42,837 nt of DNA. It comes from a virus. The notes under the pieces were generated by a model that ran no database searches, was not told the origin of the DNA, and saw nothing but the letters and a program-made list of their open reading frames with translations. Below are positions 1 to 6,278 of the stretch, one piece after another. The DNA is taken from IMG/VR virus record IMGVR_UViG_3300046507_000065, positions 1 to 42,837 of that record, one strand, 5' to 3'. Both the position numbers and the translations under genes were made by a program. Positions within the stretch are counted from its first letter, which is position 1; each line of letters starts with the position of its first letter.

Positions 1-153
1 CAGAGGCTTGCCGTCCGCGAACCGGAGTAGGCCCTTGACCACGTCGGTACCCTGCGGCTGGAGCAGGATCGGCACTGGGTAGGCGCGGCCCCGGAAGTCG
101 AGGTTGTGGGGGAAGTAGAACCGATCCTCGTCCTTGAACCGATCAACCACGTC
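1..153. repeat. Terminal redundancy of the contig (copy 1)
   Basis: Bases 1-153 match bases 42685-42837 with one difference: G at 27 versus T at 42711, which gives Leu versus Ile in the polymerase reading frame. Both copies lie inside the polymerase gene and joining them keeps the frame exactly. It is therefore best read as the overlap of a circularly assembled map, not as biological phage ends. Confidence 0.93.
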
Positions 154-1260
154 CATGAGGTCCTTCTGACCCTTCCGGCCCAGCGTCATGGCGTAGTTGG
201 CGTTGTACACGTCACGCGCCTTCCAGCGCCACTCTCGTGCCGCCTGCGGGTTCGTGTCGATGTCGTGGGGTTTGTCCGGTAGGGCTTTGTCGTTCATGCT
301 GACGAGCCCTGCCAAGCCCGAGCCGATACCGATGAGGTGCTTCATGACCGCCAGCACCGGCTTGTTGATCTGCCACGGCGTGTTCTGGATGGCGTTGAGG
401 CCCTCGTAGACGACGGTGAGGTCGGCCTTCTGGAGCAACTCGCGATGCTCTGGTCTGGACTTCCTGACGAGCGGAATCGGACGTATGGCGTTCGAGAAGT
501 ACCCGCCCCCTGATAAGGCCTCCCACGGCTTCGGCTGGATCAGCGTTGGCATGAAGAACTGTGCCAACTCGGAGCCCCGGATGACTGAGGCCTCGACCCA
601 CTTGGCCGTCTTCTCGGTCAGTTGGATGAGGAGTTGATCGGCGTGCGCCTCCTTGTTCGCGCTGTTGGCCGCTGAGACCACCTCGGCTAGGCCGGTGCAG
701 TCGCAGAACAGTTCGATCATCTTGACCCCGAGGTGGATCTTGTCGCCAGCGGACCAGCGATCCCACGGGACTTCGTACTTGCCCATGGCGTAGGCCAGAA
801 CGATCCGCTTATGCGCGTCGGTCGCCCCGTCCTTCCGCAGGCGATCCTCGACCAGCCGGAACTGGTTGCCGTTCTCCCGCTCGAACTTACAGAAGCGGGC
901 CTCGTCTTCGATGCCGGAAGCGATCTGCTTTGCGAGGTGCGTGAGCGGGACCGCCTTCTTACCGATGGCCTTGTTGAGGATCACCCGCGAGACGATGATG
1001 GCGACCGCCGCATGGTTCATGTCTTTCACCAGTCGGGCCGCGACCGCCTTTGGTCCCGGCTTACCGGCGTAGATGCTATCGACGAAGGACTTGATGCTCT
1101 CCGACAGCGGGGCGATTGCCCCCCTTACGAGGAAGCTACCGGCGTCAGTCTGACCGGCGCGGTCCCCCTCGACGTTCTTGGTGTAGCCGGACAGGAACCT
1201 CTCGGTCCCTAGGCCAGCCATGGTGATCTCCAGTTCTATCTGGCGTTCGTATGGTGTCAT
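1..1260 (-). CDS. Phage DNA-dependent RNA polymerase, N-terminal part (cut by window edge)
   Basis: This is the first 420 codons of a single-subunit T7-type RNA polymerase, which transcribes the middle and late phage genes from phage-specific promoters. The ATG at 1260 overlaps the TGA of the preceding 86-aa gene (ATGA), indicating translational coupling. The frame stays open to base 1 and continues at 42684, giving 821 residues in all, slightly shorter than the 883 of T7. The N-terminal domain is poorly conserved in this family. The end of this segment includes the NLDFRGRAYP motif, which lies just before the palm. The gene sits directly downstream of the integrase/antirepressor region. Confidence 0.93.
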   Translation of the reverse strand, partial: MTPYERQIELEITMAGLGTERFLSGYTKNVEGDRAGQTDAGSFLVRGAIAPLSESIKSFVDSIYAGKPGPKAVAARLVKDMNHAAVAIIVSRVILNKAIGKKAVPLTHLAKQIASGIEDEARFCKFERENGNQFRLVEDRLRKDGATDAHKRIVLAYAMGKYEVPWDRWSAGDKIHLGVKMIELFCDCTGLAEVVSAANSANKEAHADQLLIQLTEKTAKWVEASVIRGSELAQFFMPTLIQPKPWEALSGGGYFSNAIRPIPLVRKSRPEHRELLQKADLTVVYEGLNAIQNTPWQINKPVLAVMKHLIGIGSGLAGLVSMNDKALPDKPHDIDTNPQAAREWRWKARDVYNANYAMTLGRKGQKDLMDVVDRFKDEDRFYFPHNLDFRGRAYPVPILLQPQGTDVVKGLLRFADGKPL

Positions 1261-1517
1261 GGGTACTCCCTTGGTGGATTGGCGTCGAGGTAGGCCTTGC
1301 ACGCGTCGAAGCTCATGAGCATCCGGTCGATCCACTCCTCGCACTTGGCTTCACTGTTGCGAACCACAGGGGCCTCCTCGTTGTAATGGATGACGCTGCC
1401 CGTAGGTATCATCGTGGTCTCCGTCGCCGGGACCCAGCGCTTGGTCTTGTGTTCAAACTCCTCGACGTACCAATAGAGGGACGTCTTGGTGCAGATGCGG
1501 TAGCGGGGGCGCGTCAT
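1257..1517 (-). CDS. Small protein upstream of the RNA polymerase
   Basis: This is an 86-residue hydrophilic protein with no family I recognise. The ATG at 1517 has a strong AAGGAG ribosome site six bases upstream, and the stop overlaps the polymerase start (ATGA), so the two genes are coupled. A class B promoter-like motif lies 24 bases upstream (1541-1551). The tryptophan- and tyrosine-rich N-terminal half is followed by a probable helix with two cysteines. The larger frame extending to 1712 runs into the antirepressor gene and lacks a ribosome site. Confidence 0.75.
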   Translation of the reverse strand: MTRPRYRICTKTSLYWYVEEFEHKTKRWVPATETTMIPTGSVIHYNEEAPVVRNSEAKCEEWIDRMLMSFDACKAYLDANPPREYP

Positions 1518-1540
1518 TCGTACTCCTTGTTGCGGTGACT

Positions 1541-1551
1541 GCGATAGTGCA
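1541..1551 (-). promoter_or_regulatory. Class B promoter-like motif before the polymerase operon
   Basis: The minus strand reads TGCACTATCGC followed by AG, just upstream of the 86-aa gene and the RNA polymerase. CACTA is shared with T7-type promoters. The flanking CTGC/GCAG half-dyad leaves a repressor operator as an alternative. Autoactivation of the polymerase operon is inference. Confidence 0.5.
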
Positions 1552-1560
1552 GGTAATCGA

Positions 1561-2292
1561 TTAAGCGGCGACGGGAACGTCGATCTGATTAGGGAGGCGT
1601 GCCCAGGCTGCACCAAAGTTAACACCCTTGGACTTACCGTAGAGGTAGTGAAGGGCGACATCACGACCGGCGCGGTTGACGACCATGGTCTGCTGCACCC
1701 TCCCGCTCGCATCTTTCATGGGGCGAAGTGCGAGGCTACCCGCAGGGGCGTTTGCGCGGACGAACGCACCCACATAGCTGGCGACACGCTCTGCGCGGAT
1801 ACCACCCATGACACCAATATCCATCAGCTTGTACCACAGGCCATCGTCGGCCAGCGTGGCCCGTACCTTACGCCCCATCACAGCAATCGCCTTCCTGAAG
1901 AACTCCTCCTGAGAGATCGCGCCGGTCGCCACATGCTCTTCGCCTTGGATGTACCCGCCGTCTTTACGGATGGCAGGGAGGACGATCTCGGTGACCCAGT
2001 TCTGGAAGACCTTGGCCTCGGGCTTGTCTGAGCGCAGGACCAGTTTGTAAAGCCCGCCTTCACTGATCAAGCGCTGGGAGCGGCGACCACTCTGTATTGA
2101 ATACAGAATGCTCTGCTCAACATCTAGCCGCGCCACCGCGTAGCCGTGTGACTGCTGGGGGAGACCAATGGCATAGCACACGTCCATGGCTGAGAACCAC
2201 GGCTGACCGTCGATCTCTACGGTGCGGACTTCATTCTCCCGGAACTTGAACAGGGAAACTGCGGATGCGGAGGCATTTGTGGATTTGCTCAT
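1561..2292 (-). CDS. BRO-N family phage antirepressor
   Basis: This is a 243-residue protein. Residues about 10-115 match the BRO-N/antirepressor N-terminal fold: FKF near the start, IDGQPWFSAMDVCYAIGL, then SEGGLYKLVLRSDKPEAK and FQNWVTEIVLPAIRKDGGY. These are hallmarks of phage antirepressors of the P22 Ant/BRO type. The C-terminal half (about 120-243) is not one I recognise and probably carries the specific function. Antirepressors bind DNA or the prophage repressor and favour induction. The gene lies between the integrase and the RNA polymerase, where it could gate polymerase expression. The start at 2292 has only a weak ribosome site. Confidence 0.88.
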   Translation of the reverse strand: MSKSTNASASAVSLFKFRENEVRTVEIDGQPWFSAMDVCYAIGLPQQSHGYAVARLDVEQSILYSIQSGRRSQRLISEGGLYKLVLRSDKPEAKVFQNWVTEIVLPAIRKDGGYIQGEEHVATGAISQEEFFRKAIAVMGRKVRATLADDGLWYKLMDIGVMGGIRAERVASYVGAFVRANAPAGSLALRPMKDASGRVQQTMVVNRAGRDVALHYLYGKSKGVNFGAAWARLPNQIDVPVAA

Positions 2293-2324
2293 ATTTGCTC
2301 ATCTTTTTGCACAGAGGGGAAAAG

Positions 2325-2366
2325 TGAGACAATCGGCTGCACTATCGCGGATAACCGATTGTCTCA
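2325..2366. repeat. 12-bp perfect inverted repeat enclosing a class B motif
   Basis: The arms TGAGACAATCGG (2325-2336) and CCGATTGTCTCA (2355-2366) are exact inverses around an 18-base loop containing TGCACTATCGC on the plus strand (2338-2348). It is located just upstream of the antirepressor. It could be a repressor operator, a transcription terminator for the integrase message, or an integrase/excisionase site. Confidence 0.85.
2338..2348 (+). promoter_or_regulatory. Class B motif on the plus strand, copy 1
   Basis: TGCACTATCGC is in the opposite orientation to all genes and sits inside the 12-bp inverted repeat. If it is a promoter, it would fire antisense toward the integrase and MarR genes. 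Confidence 0.4.
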
Positions 2367-2376
2367 TCAAGGAGAG

Positions 2377-2468
2377 CCACCACTAGGCTGATATTAAAGG
2401 CGTTTTTGCAATGAATGCACTATCGCGAGGGTCGATGACAAGATTGGTCATCTTCTTCCTAGTGGTGG
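2377..2468. repeat. 11-bp inverted repeat flanking the second class B motif
   Basis: CCACCACTAGG (2377-2387) and CCTAGTGGTGG (2458-2468) are exact inverses separated by 70 bases. Between them lie the second plus-strand TGCACTATCGC (2416-2426) and a GATGAC/GTCATC hairpin (2434-2452). Confidence 0.8.
2416..2426 (+). promoter_or_regulatory. Class B motif on the plus strand, copy 2
   Basis: This is a second TGCACTATCGC, 78 bases from the first and in the same orientation, pointing at the 3' end of the integrase gene. Confidence 0.4.
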
Positions 2469-2611
2469 ATGCTGCGGTTAAGTTGTTGAAAAGGCCTCAT
2501 TATTTAGTAAGTCAGCCTTATTCATTTTTGTCGCATCAGGGCGATTTATGCGCCCCTTTGTCTCATGATTTGATCATCAACCGCAATGATAAAATCAGGA
2601 TCTTACGGATC

Positions 2612-3619
2612 TTATGCCGCCTCGAAGGCGCGGAGGTTGTCCGCGAGGTGTTCAGGCGCGAGGTGCGCGTAGATCATCGTCGTCTCGACGCTGGCGTGGC
2701 CGAGGAACTTCGAGACGCTGAAGATCGGCACGTTGGCCTGGACCTGCCATGACGCGCATGTGTGGCGGCATGTGTACCAGACGGTGTCGTCCAGATGAGG
2801 CAGAGCAAGACGCAGGTCGCACCAGACATCGTGGCCGATCTGGCCGTAGAGGTCGAACCACGGCCCTTCGAGACCGAGATTGTGCTGACGCTTGATCGCG
2901 GCCTGCGCCCTCGCCGTGAGCGGGATGACGCGGGTCTTGCCGGTCTTGGTAGTCTCGCCCACCAAGGTCATGCGCCCCTCGGTGATGTGCTTCCAAGTCA
3001 GCCCCGAGGCTTCGCCCCAAGGACGTGCCCCGGTGTCGCACAGGAAGATGAAGAAGTCGCGCCAGCGGTTCATCTTCTTCTCTTCGAAGTACTCGATGAT
3101 CTCGAAGTACTCGTCACGGGTGAAGAACCGCTTGTTGCCTTCAGGCTCCCGGTGGTACGGCAGCGTGGGCATGTCGAACTTGGAGTGCTTCGCCACCACG
3201 CGGATGGTGGAGGTGTAGCGGTTCAGCGTCTTCGCGCAAACCTCGCGGGTCTCCCTGAGGTACTTCAGGAAGGCGAAGAGGTTGTCCTTCGACAGGGCCT
3301 CGCTGATCGGCGTATCCTTGCCCGCCCAAGCCACGAACACCCCGGAGTTGACCCTCGGGATGTGCGGTGCCTTCTTGGTGATCCAGTGTTCGTTGTAGCA
3401 GTTGTCCACTGCCTGCCCGATGGTGAGTTCGGTCGAGACCACCTTCTTCGGGGTAACGACCTTCTCTTCGCCGGGGATCGGGAGGCCGCGCTTGACGGCG
3501 TGACGGACATCCGCCTCCCACCCCTCGGCCTCTGCGTAGGAGGAGAAGGACTTCAGGTACGGGTGCCCGTCGATCCTGAACTTCGCCTGATGTGAATTGC
3601 CTCTGGTAATGACTGACAT
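2612..3619 (-). CDS. int: Tyrosine recombinase (phage integrase)
   Basis: This is a 335-residue integrase that would catalyse site-specific insertion and excision of the phage genome. It has an N-terminal arm-binding-like segment (1-60), a core-binding SAM-like domain (about 65-150) and a catalytic domain (about 165-320). Catalytic residues can be read: Arg199 (DTGARPWGE), a beta-hairpin Lys near 225-228, Arg285 in YTCRHTCASW, His308 in FLGHAS and the nucleophile Tyr317 in TTMIYAHL. The usual HxxR histidine is Tyr282. The ATG at 3619 follows AGGGG at good spacing. It lies 27 bases downstream of the MarR-type gene, probably in one transcript. An intact integrase is unusual in a T7-like phage. 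Confidence 0.95.
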   Translation of the reverse strand: MSVITRGNSHQAKFRIDGHPYLKSFSSYAEAEGWEADVRHAVKRGLPIPGEEKVVTPKKVVSTELTIGQAVDNCYNEHWITKKAPHIPRVNSGVFVAWAGKDTPISEALSKDNLFAFLKYLRETREVCAKTLNRYTSTIRVVAKHSKFDMPTLPYHREPEGNKRFFTRDEYFEIIEYFEEKKMNRWRDFFIFLCDTGARPWGEASGLTWKHITEGRMTLVGETTKTGKTRVIPLTARAQAAIKRQHNLGLEGPWFDLYGQIGHDVWCDLRLALPHLDDTVWYTCRHTCASWQVQANVPIFSVSKFLGHASVETTMIYAHLAPEHLADNLRAFEAA

Positions 3620-3646
3620 TCAAAACCCCTGTTGGTTGTGGAGACG

Positions 3647-3994
3647 CTACGCGAGCGCCTCCAAGGATTGCCAGACCCGCTGCCCCTTGGGCGTCAGGTT
3701 TACGCGCTTGTGTCTTCGGTCCATCGCGTCTTCCGTTGCGACGACGACATCGAGCCCGAGCATCCCCTTGCGGTGGTACTTGCTGAGGGCTGCGACGTTT
3801 CGCGAAACCGAAGAAGCGGGGTGGCCGATCATTGCCGCGATCTCGGTGATCGTGCAATTCGGTTTACCGGCAACAGCGATGAAGATAGCCATCTGCTGGG
3901 CCTGCATTTCGGGGTTGAGCTTACGGAACTCTTCCACAATTGCGGTGAGCTTCCGTGCTGCTCTAACTGTCTCTGCTGTGAGAGTGTTCAACAT
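3647..3994 (-). CDS. MarR-type winged-helix regulator, candidate lysogeny repressor
   Basis: This is a 115-residue DNA-binding protein. A helix-turn-helix spans about residues 48-72 (ITEIAAMIGHPASSVSRNVAAL). A wing follows with DRRHKRVNLTPKGQRVW, the typical MarR wing and final helix. MarR proteins dimerise through their terminal helices; here both are short, so this is a compact version. The ATG at 3994 has AGGGAAG seven bases upstream. It sits immediately before the integrase and after an operator-rich region at 4368-4467. Position and fold make it the best candidate for the prophage repressor, though it could also be an integrase activator. Confidence 0.85.
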   Translation of the reverse strand: MLNTLTAETVRAARKLTAIVEEFRKLNPEMQAQQMAIFIAVAGKPNCTITEIAAMIGHPASSVSRNVAALSKYHRKGMLGLDVVVATEDAMDRRHKRVNLTPKGQRVWQSLEALA

Positions 3995-4082
3995 GCGTGT
4001 CTTCCCTGTCTTGAGTTAATGGTTGACCCATTGGCAGTTGCCCACGTGCAGTCTTCTACAGTTTCGCGATTATTGCAAGAGG

Positions 4083-4271
4083 CTAACTAAAGCGCTCCTG
4101 CAACAGTTGTACGGCGAACAATGGACTGCTTCCGTCGTTGGGTTTGATGATGTCGAGACCCCGCTCTTTCGACTGGGAAATAAGCCAGTCCGTGTCTACG
4201 ACGTAGTCGAACATAAGAGCCGCACCTTCAGGATCGGTCTCTTCAAAATAGGCTTGAGCGGTTGCGAACAA
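4083..4271 (-). CDS. Possible small protein with TTG start, upstream of the MarR-type gene
   Basis: This is a possible 62-residue acidic, helical protein. Its TTG at 4271 is preceded by AGGAAA at reasonable spacing. The frame is open further upstream to a GTG at 4364 that has no ribosome site, and an internal ATG would give about 43 residues. The sequence has the mixed hydrophobic/charged pattern of a real protein but matches nothing I know. An excisionase- or Cro-like role is possible from its position only. Confidence 0.4.
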   Translation of the reverse strand: MFATAQAYFEETDPEGAALMFDYVVDTDWLISQSKERGLDIIKPNDGSSPLFAVQLLQERFS

Positions 4272-4367
4272 GATAATTAGTTTCCTCGTTATATGCGGGG
4301 CTGCATCTACCGGGACCCTCCGGCAGGAAGGCCCAATAAAGTCAATTTGTAGGCACGTCCACACAAA

Positions 4368-4377
4368 TAGTTAACTA
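4368..4377. promoter_or_regulatory. TAGTTAACTA palindrome, candidate operator
   Basis: TAGTTAACTA is a perfect palindrome and continues as a near-palindrome (AA before, TT after, one mismatch each side). It lies upstream of the small protein and MarR genes. MarR-family operators are often AT-rich palindromes of this kind. Autoregulation is inference. Confidence 0.4.
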
Positions 4378-4390
4378 ATTGTATGGAGTG

Positions 4391-4437
4391 CGTACGGATT
4401 TGGATTAGACCTTAGTCGTACGTCTGGGGTACGTACG
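4391..4437. repeat. Cluster of three CGTACG palindromes
   Basis: CGTACG occurs at 4391-4396, 4417-4422 and 4432-4437, three times in 47 bases. The adjacent 4450-4467 forms the hairpin GACGTT-cacgta-AACGTC directly after the stop of the last early gene. Together they look like an operator or terminator region at the junction of the early and lysogeny modules. Confidence 0.5.
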
Positions 4438-4467
4438 TCACCAGCCAGTGACGTTCACGTAAACGTC

Positions 4468-5010
4468 CTACACATCAAGGGTGTAGCGAGCGTATCGCTG
4501 GCCGGTGTGATCGACGTGGAAGGACCGGAGGATGCGGTGCCCAAGCTGCTTCAACTCGGAGATCCGCTTCGGCAGATCGCGGCAGCGCAGGACACCCTGG
4601 GCCTCGATAGCGGTGACGTTGCCCTTCTTGCGGAGCATGTCGAGGACTTGGGTCAACATCGGTGCCGTGGGTTCGACCGCCTTGGCCGGGATGACCGGCT
4701 TGAACTTGGCCTTCGGTACGGCCTTCTCACCGAGGAACTCGTCCAGCGATAGCTGAACCGTGGTGGAGACCGAGACGATCTCTCGCTGCGAGATCCACCA
4801 GAAGGTCGGCTCCTGTCCTTCCTTCAACAGCCCGAGCAATGCCGCCTCTGCGTACAGATCGTCTGTCGGGCCAGTTGACAGCCAGCCCAGACCGTCGTCG
4901 CGGAGGATGACCGCGTCACCCCAGCGGCAATTGATGTCAACGACGGTGCCGCTGATGTTGTCGTAGTTGAGCGTGACGTGCTTACCGATGAGGTTTTTGT
5001 AGTTCGTCAT
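4468..5010 (-). CDS. Early protein with C-terminal helix-turn-helix domain
   Basis: This is a 180-residue protein and the last gene of the early operon. The N-terminal half (1-80) is a beta-rich, SH3-like or KOW-like segment beginning KNLIGKHVTLNYDNISGTVVDI. After a basic, proline/alanine-rich linker (about 95-115), residues about 118-178 form a winged-helix domain: LTQVLDMLRKKGNVTAIEAQ, then RISELKQLGHRI and GQRYARYTL. This resembles the small phage HTH family that begins with a similar leucine-rich helix (Pfam HTH_39 type). A DNA-binding regulator is likely; its target is unknown. AGGG lies nine bases before the ATG. Confidence 0.8.
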   Translation of the reverse strand: MTNYKNLIGKHVTLNYDNISGTVVDINCRWGDAVILRDDGLGWLSTGPTDDLYAEAALLGLLKEGQEPTFWWISQREIVSVSTTVQLSLDEFLGEKAVPKAKFKPVIPAKAVEPTAPMLTQVLDMLRKKGNVTAIEAQGVLRCRDLPKRISELKQLGHRILRSFHVDHTGQRYARYTLDV

Positions 5011-5038
5011 GTTGTGTGCCCTTTCGTGGCTTGGTGGA

Positions 5039-5191
5039 TCAGTTGAAGGAGACGCCCGAGGCTGCGGCCCCGGTGATGTGGTAGGCGTTGTTCTTGACCA
5101 TGGCCGCAGCCGGTGAAGGCAGACGGACGTGTTCGAGGTGGGCGACTGCCGCGATGCGGGCGGCTACGAGCTTGGGGTGGTTCAGATGCAC
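5039..5191 (-). CDS. Small early protein, GTG start
   Basis: This is a 50-residue protein starting at a GTG that overlaps the end of the preceding micro-membrane protein. It has an alanine-rich helix (KLVAARIAAVAHLEHV) and a short C-terminal tail. The longer open frame upstream has no credible start because three well-spaced genes occupy that DNA. I do not recognise the family. Confidence 0.45.
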   Translation of the reverse strand: MHLNHPKLVAARIAAVAHLEHVRLPSPAAAMVKNNAYHITGAAASGVSFN

Positions 5192-5301
5192 GGCGAGTTG
5201 TCCTTGAAAGCGAGGGTGAGGATGATGGAACCGAGGGTGACCGAGGCAGCGGCCCCGGCCCACACGAGTAGCTGCATGGTGGCTAGCGCCGCTTCCAGCA
5301 T
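5182..5301 (-). CDS. Micro-membrane protein (39 aa), early
   Basis: This is a 39-residue peptide with one predicted transmembrane helix (LLVWAGAAASVTLGSIILTL). The ATG at 5301 lies inside the end of the previous gene and the stop overlaps the next start. It is the third of three consecutive single-span peptides. Its role is unknown; small early membrane peptides of phages may affect the host envelope or superinfection. Confidence 0.55.
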   Translation of the reverse strand: MLEAALATMQLLVWAGAAASVTLGSIILTLAFKDNSPCI

Positions 5302-5423
5302 TCGAGGCCCCCCATGATGAGTTGCTGCGTGACGAACAGGCAGACTGCGATGAGGGCGAGGGTCAGGGCCGAGAGACAGGCCATTGCGAGGAGCGGGATG
5401 ACGGTGTCGGCAATATCAGCCAT
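5283..5423 (-). CDS. Micro-membrane protein (46 aa), early
   Basis: This is a 46-residue peptide with a long hydrophobic span (VIPLLAMACLSALTLALIAV and on) followed by a basic tail ending CWKRR. The ATG at 5423 overlaps the previous stop and its own stop overlaps the next gene. The hydrophobic helix with positive C-terminus suggests an N-out or C-in inner-membrane peptide. The family is not recognised. Confidence 0.55.
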   Translation of the reverse strand: MADIADTVIPLLAMACLSALTLALIAVCLFVTQQLIMGGLECWKRR

Positions 5424-5514
5424 TGGTGAGCGCCTTTACTTGGAGCCAGAGGAAGCCGACGACGAGGAAGGTCAGCCAGATGTGCCATGAGGCGGCGAGT
5501 TCGTGGATGGTCAT
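5416..5514 (-). CDS. Micro-membrane protein (32 aa), early
   Basis: This is a 32-residue peptide with a tryptophan-rich transmembrane helix (WHIWLTFLVVGFLWLQV). The ATG at 5514 overlaps the TGA of the preceding gene (ATGA), and its end overlaps the next start at 5423. It is the first of three adjacent single-span peptides. Function unknown. Confidence 0.55.
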   Translation of the reverse strand: MTIHELAASWHIWLTFLVVGFLWLQVKALTNG

Positions 5515-5735
5515 TCGGGTTCCTCAGTTTGGAGCCACGTCTTGTGGACGCTGTACGCCTTTGGGTTGATGCGGGATTGGTGATGCAGACGTGCTGCCTC
5601 CTCCGTATCAAAGCAGTAGGTATGCACGGCGGCATGGAAGCGGACCTTGTGCGGGGCCTCATAGGGCCACCACGCGTCCTGATCGATCAGGTAGGTGAGG
5701 ACCCATATGGGCTTCCTCATGTGCAGCTTGGTCAT
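5511..5735 (-). CDS. Hypothetical early protein (74 aa)
   Basis: This is a 74-residue protein rich in aromatic residues and histidine (DAWWPYEAPHKVRFHAAVHTY). GGAGG lies eight bases before the ATG at 5735. The ATG overlaps the previous stop as TGATG and the stop overlaps the next gene as ATGA. It looks like a small soluble phage accessory protein. No family is recognised. Confidence 0.65.
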   Translation of the reverse strand: MTKLHMRKPIWVLTYLIDQDAWWPYEAPHKVRFHAAVHTYCFDTEEAARLHHQSRINPKAYSVHKTWLQTEEPE

Positions 5736-5863
5736 CAGCCACACCTCCAGCAGGAGAAGGCCACGCGGTGACCGCAGTTGACGCACTGGTCGTAGCCGGT
5801 CATCCCGCTCTCATCCCAGACGGCGCGGAACGAGTGTCGTCCAAACTTGCAGAGCCAGTACAT
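5735..5863 (-). CDS. Small zinc-ribbon protein (42 aa)
   Basis: This is a 42-residue protein with two CxxC pairs near its end (CVNCGHRVAFSCWRCG), typical of a zinc ribbon or zinc knuckle. The ATG at 5863 follows AAAGG. It overlaps the end of the preceding gene by 64 bases in another frame, more than is usual here. Such small zinc proteins of phages often bind host proteins or nucleic acid; the target is unknown. Confidence 0.65.
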   Translation of the reverse strand: MYWLCKFGRHSFRAVWDESGMTGYDQCVNCGHRVAFSCWRCG

Positions 5864-6018
5864 GCTGCGGCCTTTCGTTCTGCGAGGATCGCCTTGACGT
5901 CCTTGATGTTGTGGAGATGCGCCTTGCGCCACAGTGGGTCAGGCGTGGTGTCTGCGGCCCACTCAAGACGCCCGAGTTGGTACTCGAGGTCTTTGGTTTT
6001 CATGGACCGCCAAGTCAT
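5800..6018 (-). CDS. Hypothetical early protein (72 aa)
   Basis: This is a 72-residue charged, helical protein. The ATG at 6018 has GAGGAGG eight bases upstream and overlaps the previous stop (ATGA). A second ATG five codons later is possible. The last 20 or so residues lie over the zinc-ribbon gene and look less protein-like, so the true end could differ if an indel is present. Confidence 0.6.
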   Translation of the reverse strand: MTWRSMKTKDLEYQLGRLEWAADTTPDPLWRKAHLHNIKDVKAILAERKAAACTGSASLDDTRSAPSGMRAG

Positions 6019-6278
6019 GCTGCGGCCTCCTCGCGGGTGTGCCAGACGGGCGGCTCGTAGCGGATCGGCGCATGGGGGTCCGCGAAGGGTACCCACCAGT
6101 AGCCGATGTCGATGATGTCGATCACAGGCGGCGTAGGTTGACCGAAGTGGTCCCGGTACTCGCTCAGGTCCCACCCGTGGATGACGTGGGAGCCGTATCG
6201 CTCCAGCCCTATGTTCTCCCCGGTGACTGGGTTGCAGAAGAACTTCTTGGCGTTGCTGGTGATGATGATGTTACGCAT
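6015..6278 (-). CDS. Hypothetical early protein (87 aa)
   Basis: This is an 87-residue acidic protein with many aromatics and prolines (DIIDIGYWWVPFADPHAPI). AAGGAGG precedes the ATG at 6278. It overlaps its neighbours at both ends. No family is recognised; a soluble host-interacting protein is the likely class. Confidence 0.65.
   Translation of the reverse strand: MRNIIITSNAKKFFCNPVTGENIGLERYGSHVIHGWDLSEYRDHFGQPTPPVIDIIDIGYWWVPFADPHAPIRYEPPVWHTREEAAA

Larger units (their letters stand above)
2293..2611. other. Intergenic control or attachment region next to the integrase
   Basis: No gene is seen in these 319 bases between the integrase stop and the antirepressor start. The region is more AT-rich than its surroundings. 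It holds two long inverted repeats (2325-2366 and 2377-2468), each with a plus-strand TGCACTATCGC in its loop, and short hairpins at 2434-2452 and about 2539-2555. It is the natural place for the phage attachment site, but I see no tRNA-like segment and cannot place a core. Confidence 0.6.

Noticed and set aside
1-153. The end repeat as the real terminal repeat of the virion DNA
   Set aside because: It lies inside the RNA polymerase gene, which would split an essential gene, and the frame is exactly restored by circular joining. A T7-like phage should have its ends near 9215-10687.
2293-2611. Attachment site core (attP) with tRNA similarity
   Set aside because: I looked for a T-arm or tRNA 3' end near the integrase and saw none. 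Without a host sequence the core cannot be placed.
2411-2752. Plus-strand open frame of 113 codons starting beside a class B motif
   Set aside because: Its first 65 codons cross the AT-rich regulatory gap, and the rest is antisense to the integrase. The ribosome site is weak and the composition looks like an antisense shadow. I kept the motif but not a gene.
5039-5263. A 74-codon reading of the last small early gene
   Set aside because: Its first 24 codons lie over another well-supported membrane peptide and have no ribosome site; a GTG at 5191 coupled to the previous stop fits better.
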